From contig CAYHOI010000024.1 in the NCBI GenBank assembly GCA_964358175.1, forward strand, positions 1 through 23,162: a DNA stretch of 23,162 nucleotides, written 5' to 3'. How positions within the stretch are numbered: the first letter of the stretch is position 1; each line of letters starts with the position of its first letter. A program made the translations under genes and the position numbers. Below are positions 22,250-23,162 of the stretch, one piece after another. The notes under the pieces are model-generated. The model searched no databases, was not told where the DNA came from, and worked only from the letters and a program-made list of their open reading frames with translations. The stretch is from CAYHOI01 sp964358175. GTDB taxonomy: Bacteria > Margulisbacteria > Riflemargulisbacteria > GWF2-35-9.

Positions 22250-23162
22250 TTAATAATTCTCAAGGATTTTCAAGAATACCTCCACAATAACCGGATCAAA
22301 TTGTTCTCCGGCATTCTTGCGAAGTTCGTCTGTCGCAAAATCATTATCCATCTTGTTGCGATAGGATCTGGTGGTGACCATGGCATCATAGGCATCGGCG
22401 ACCGATATAATCCGGGCTGTAATATCGATCTCATCCCCCTTGAGTCCATCTGGATAGCCACGCCCGTCATGTCGCTCATGATGATGTTTTATTCCCGGAA
22501 TAACCCCCTGCAAGTTTTGAATAGGTCTCAGAATCTCCTCCCCGTAAACGGGATGATTTTTCATTTCCTGGTATTCATCTGGGGTTAGCTTGGTTGTCTT
22601 TCGAAGGATACTATCGCTCACCCCAATTTTACCAATATCATGGAGAATAGCCGCCAATTCGAGTCGACTAAGATCATCCTCAGACAAATTCAGTGCTTTT
22701 CCGATGGCTAGGCTATAATCTTTAACCCGACGTGTATGCCCCCCTGTATAGGGATCCCTTTTATCAATTGTACTGGCAAGTGTGTCCATAAAGGAGTAAA
22801 AGGTATCTCTTAATTCTTCATACAGGTGCGCATTATCGATCGCAATAGCGATTTGATTAGCCAATGCGGTGAGCATTTCCTGGTCATAATTCGTGAAAAC
22901 GCCTTCTTGCTTGTTGATCACTTCCAGTACACCCAAAAGTTTGGACTTGGTCATGATGGGCATACAAATCATGTTGCGAGTCTCGAAGGAAGTCTGCTGA
23001 TCAACTTTATAGAAAAAACGTTCATCTAATTTCGGATCATTCAGCAAAACTGGTTGTTTGTTTTGCGCGACCCATCCGGCGATCCCATGCCCCTTTGGCA
23101 TTCGAATCGTCTTGACACTATCCCCCTTATTGCCCAGAGCCACATCGAAAAAAATCTCCTCC
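22250..23162 (-). CDS. GAF-HD-GYP cyclic-di-GMP phosphodiesterase (5' end beyond window)
   Basis: Probable cytoplasmic enzyme hydrolysing cyclic-di-GMP. The frame stays open to the window edge (GEEIFFDVALGNKGD), so the true start lies outside and only about 303 residues are seen. Visible: most of a GAF domain (MPKGHGIAGWV...MICMPIMTKSKLLGVLEVIN...LTALANQIAIAIDNA), a helical linker (LYEELRDTFYSFMDTLASTID), then HD-GYP with metal-ligand motifs GGHTRRV, ILHDIGKIG, and the full HHERHDGRGYPDGL signature, followed by RIISVADAYDAM and a C-terminal FDPVIVEVFLKIL. All hallmark residues of an active HD-GYP are present. It could affect pilus or secretion activity through the MshEN-type GspE, which is inference only. 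Confidence 0.93.
   Translation of the reverse strand, partial: EEIFFDVALGNKGDSVKTIRMPKGHGIAGWVAQNKQPVLLNDPKLDERFFYKVDQQTSFETRNMICMPIMTKSKLLGVLEVINKQEGVFTNYDQEMLTALANQIAIAIDNAHLYEELRDTFYSFMDTLASTIDKRDPYTGGHTRRVKDYSLAIGKALNLSEDDLSRLELAAILHDIGKIGVSDSILRKTTKLTPDEYQEMKNHPVYGEEILRPIQNLQGVIPGIKHHHERHDGRGYPDGLKGDEIDITARIISVADAYDAMVTTRSYRNKMDNDFATDELRKNAGEQFDPVIVEVFLKILENY

Noticed and set aside
22033..22588. Reading frames on both strands through the 22042-22184 repeat
   Set aside because: They consist of translated repeat sequence (including the AAGC tract) and antisense of the HD-GYP gene.

Overview
The window looks like chromosome of a Gram-negative bacterium from a poorly characterised lineage. 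It carries a PorV-like outer-membrane barrel, a secreted subtilase with a FlgD-like C-terminal domain, type II secretion/type IV pilus genes, MreB and GmhA. Its genes are densely packed, and gene order resembles candidate-phylum genomes more than any model organism. That placement is inference. No rRNA, tRNA or CRISPR array was seen.

Layout. (1) 106-8988, minus strand: nine genes with overlaps or gaps of a few bases, transcribed gmhA > ROK kinase > hisH > hisA > LOG protein > coaE > uvrB > S8 protease > PorV-like protein. A single promoter candidate lies just upstream of gmhA. (2) 9127-14934, minus strand: a four-gene operon, multi-GAF/SpoIIE/HATPase protein > STAS antagonist > gspE > gspF, which couples a partner-switching regulator to a pilus/secretion motor. 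(3) 14951-16881: a gene-poor 1.9-kb island with one 96-aa hypothetical gene, two kinds of hairpin repeat, two tiny ORFs, an IS1634-like transposase remnant and a 60-nt structured inverted repeat. (4) 16882-19936, minus strand: gmk-rpoZ > priA, with guanylate kinase and RNA polymerase omega in one uninterrupted reading frame. It diverges from mreB (20023-21060, plus). (5) 21061-22249: decayed repeat, hairpins, a PIN toxin/antitoxin pair and a full-length mobile-like repeat. (6) 22250-23162, minus strand: GAF-HD-GYP phosphodiesterase, cut by the window edge.

Three signals stand out. First, gmk and rpoZ are fused in frame, but a strong Shine-Dalgarno and ATG remain inside the ORF at the omega boundary, so both a fusion and free omega could be made. 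Second, a family of terminal-inverted-repeat elements (four copies, ends TATACTC-N6-AATTGGTTT) has a central hairpin module. The module is flipped between copies, and its stem shows two compensatory base-pair changes. Third, operon-first genes have -10 boxes only 6-12 nt before their ATG and no Shine-Dalgarno, whereas several internal genes have good ones; this suggests leaderless transcripts. These are readings of the raw sequence only; no database or folding search was run.
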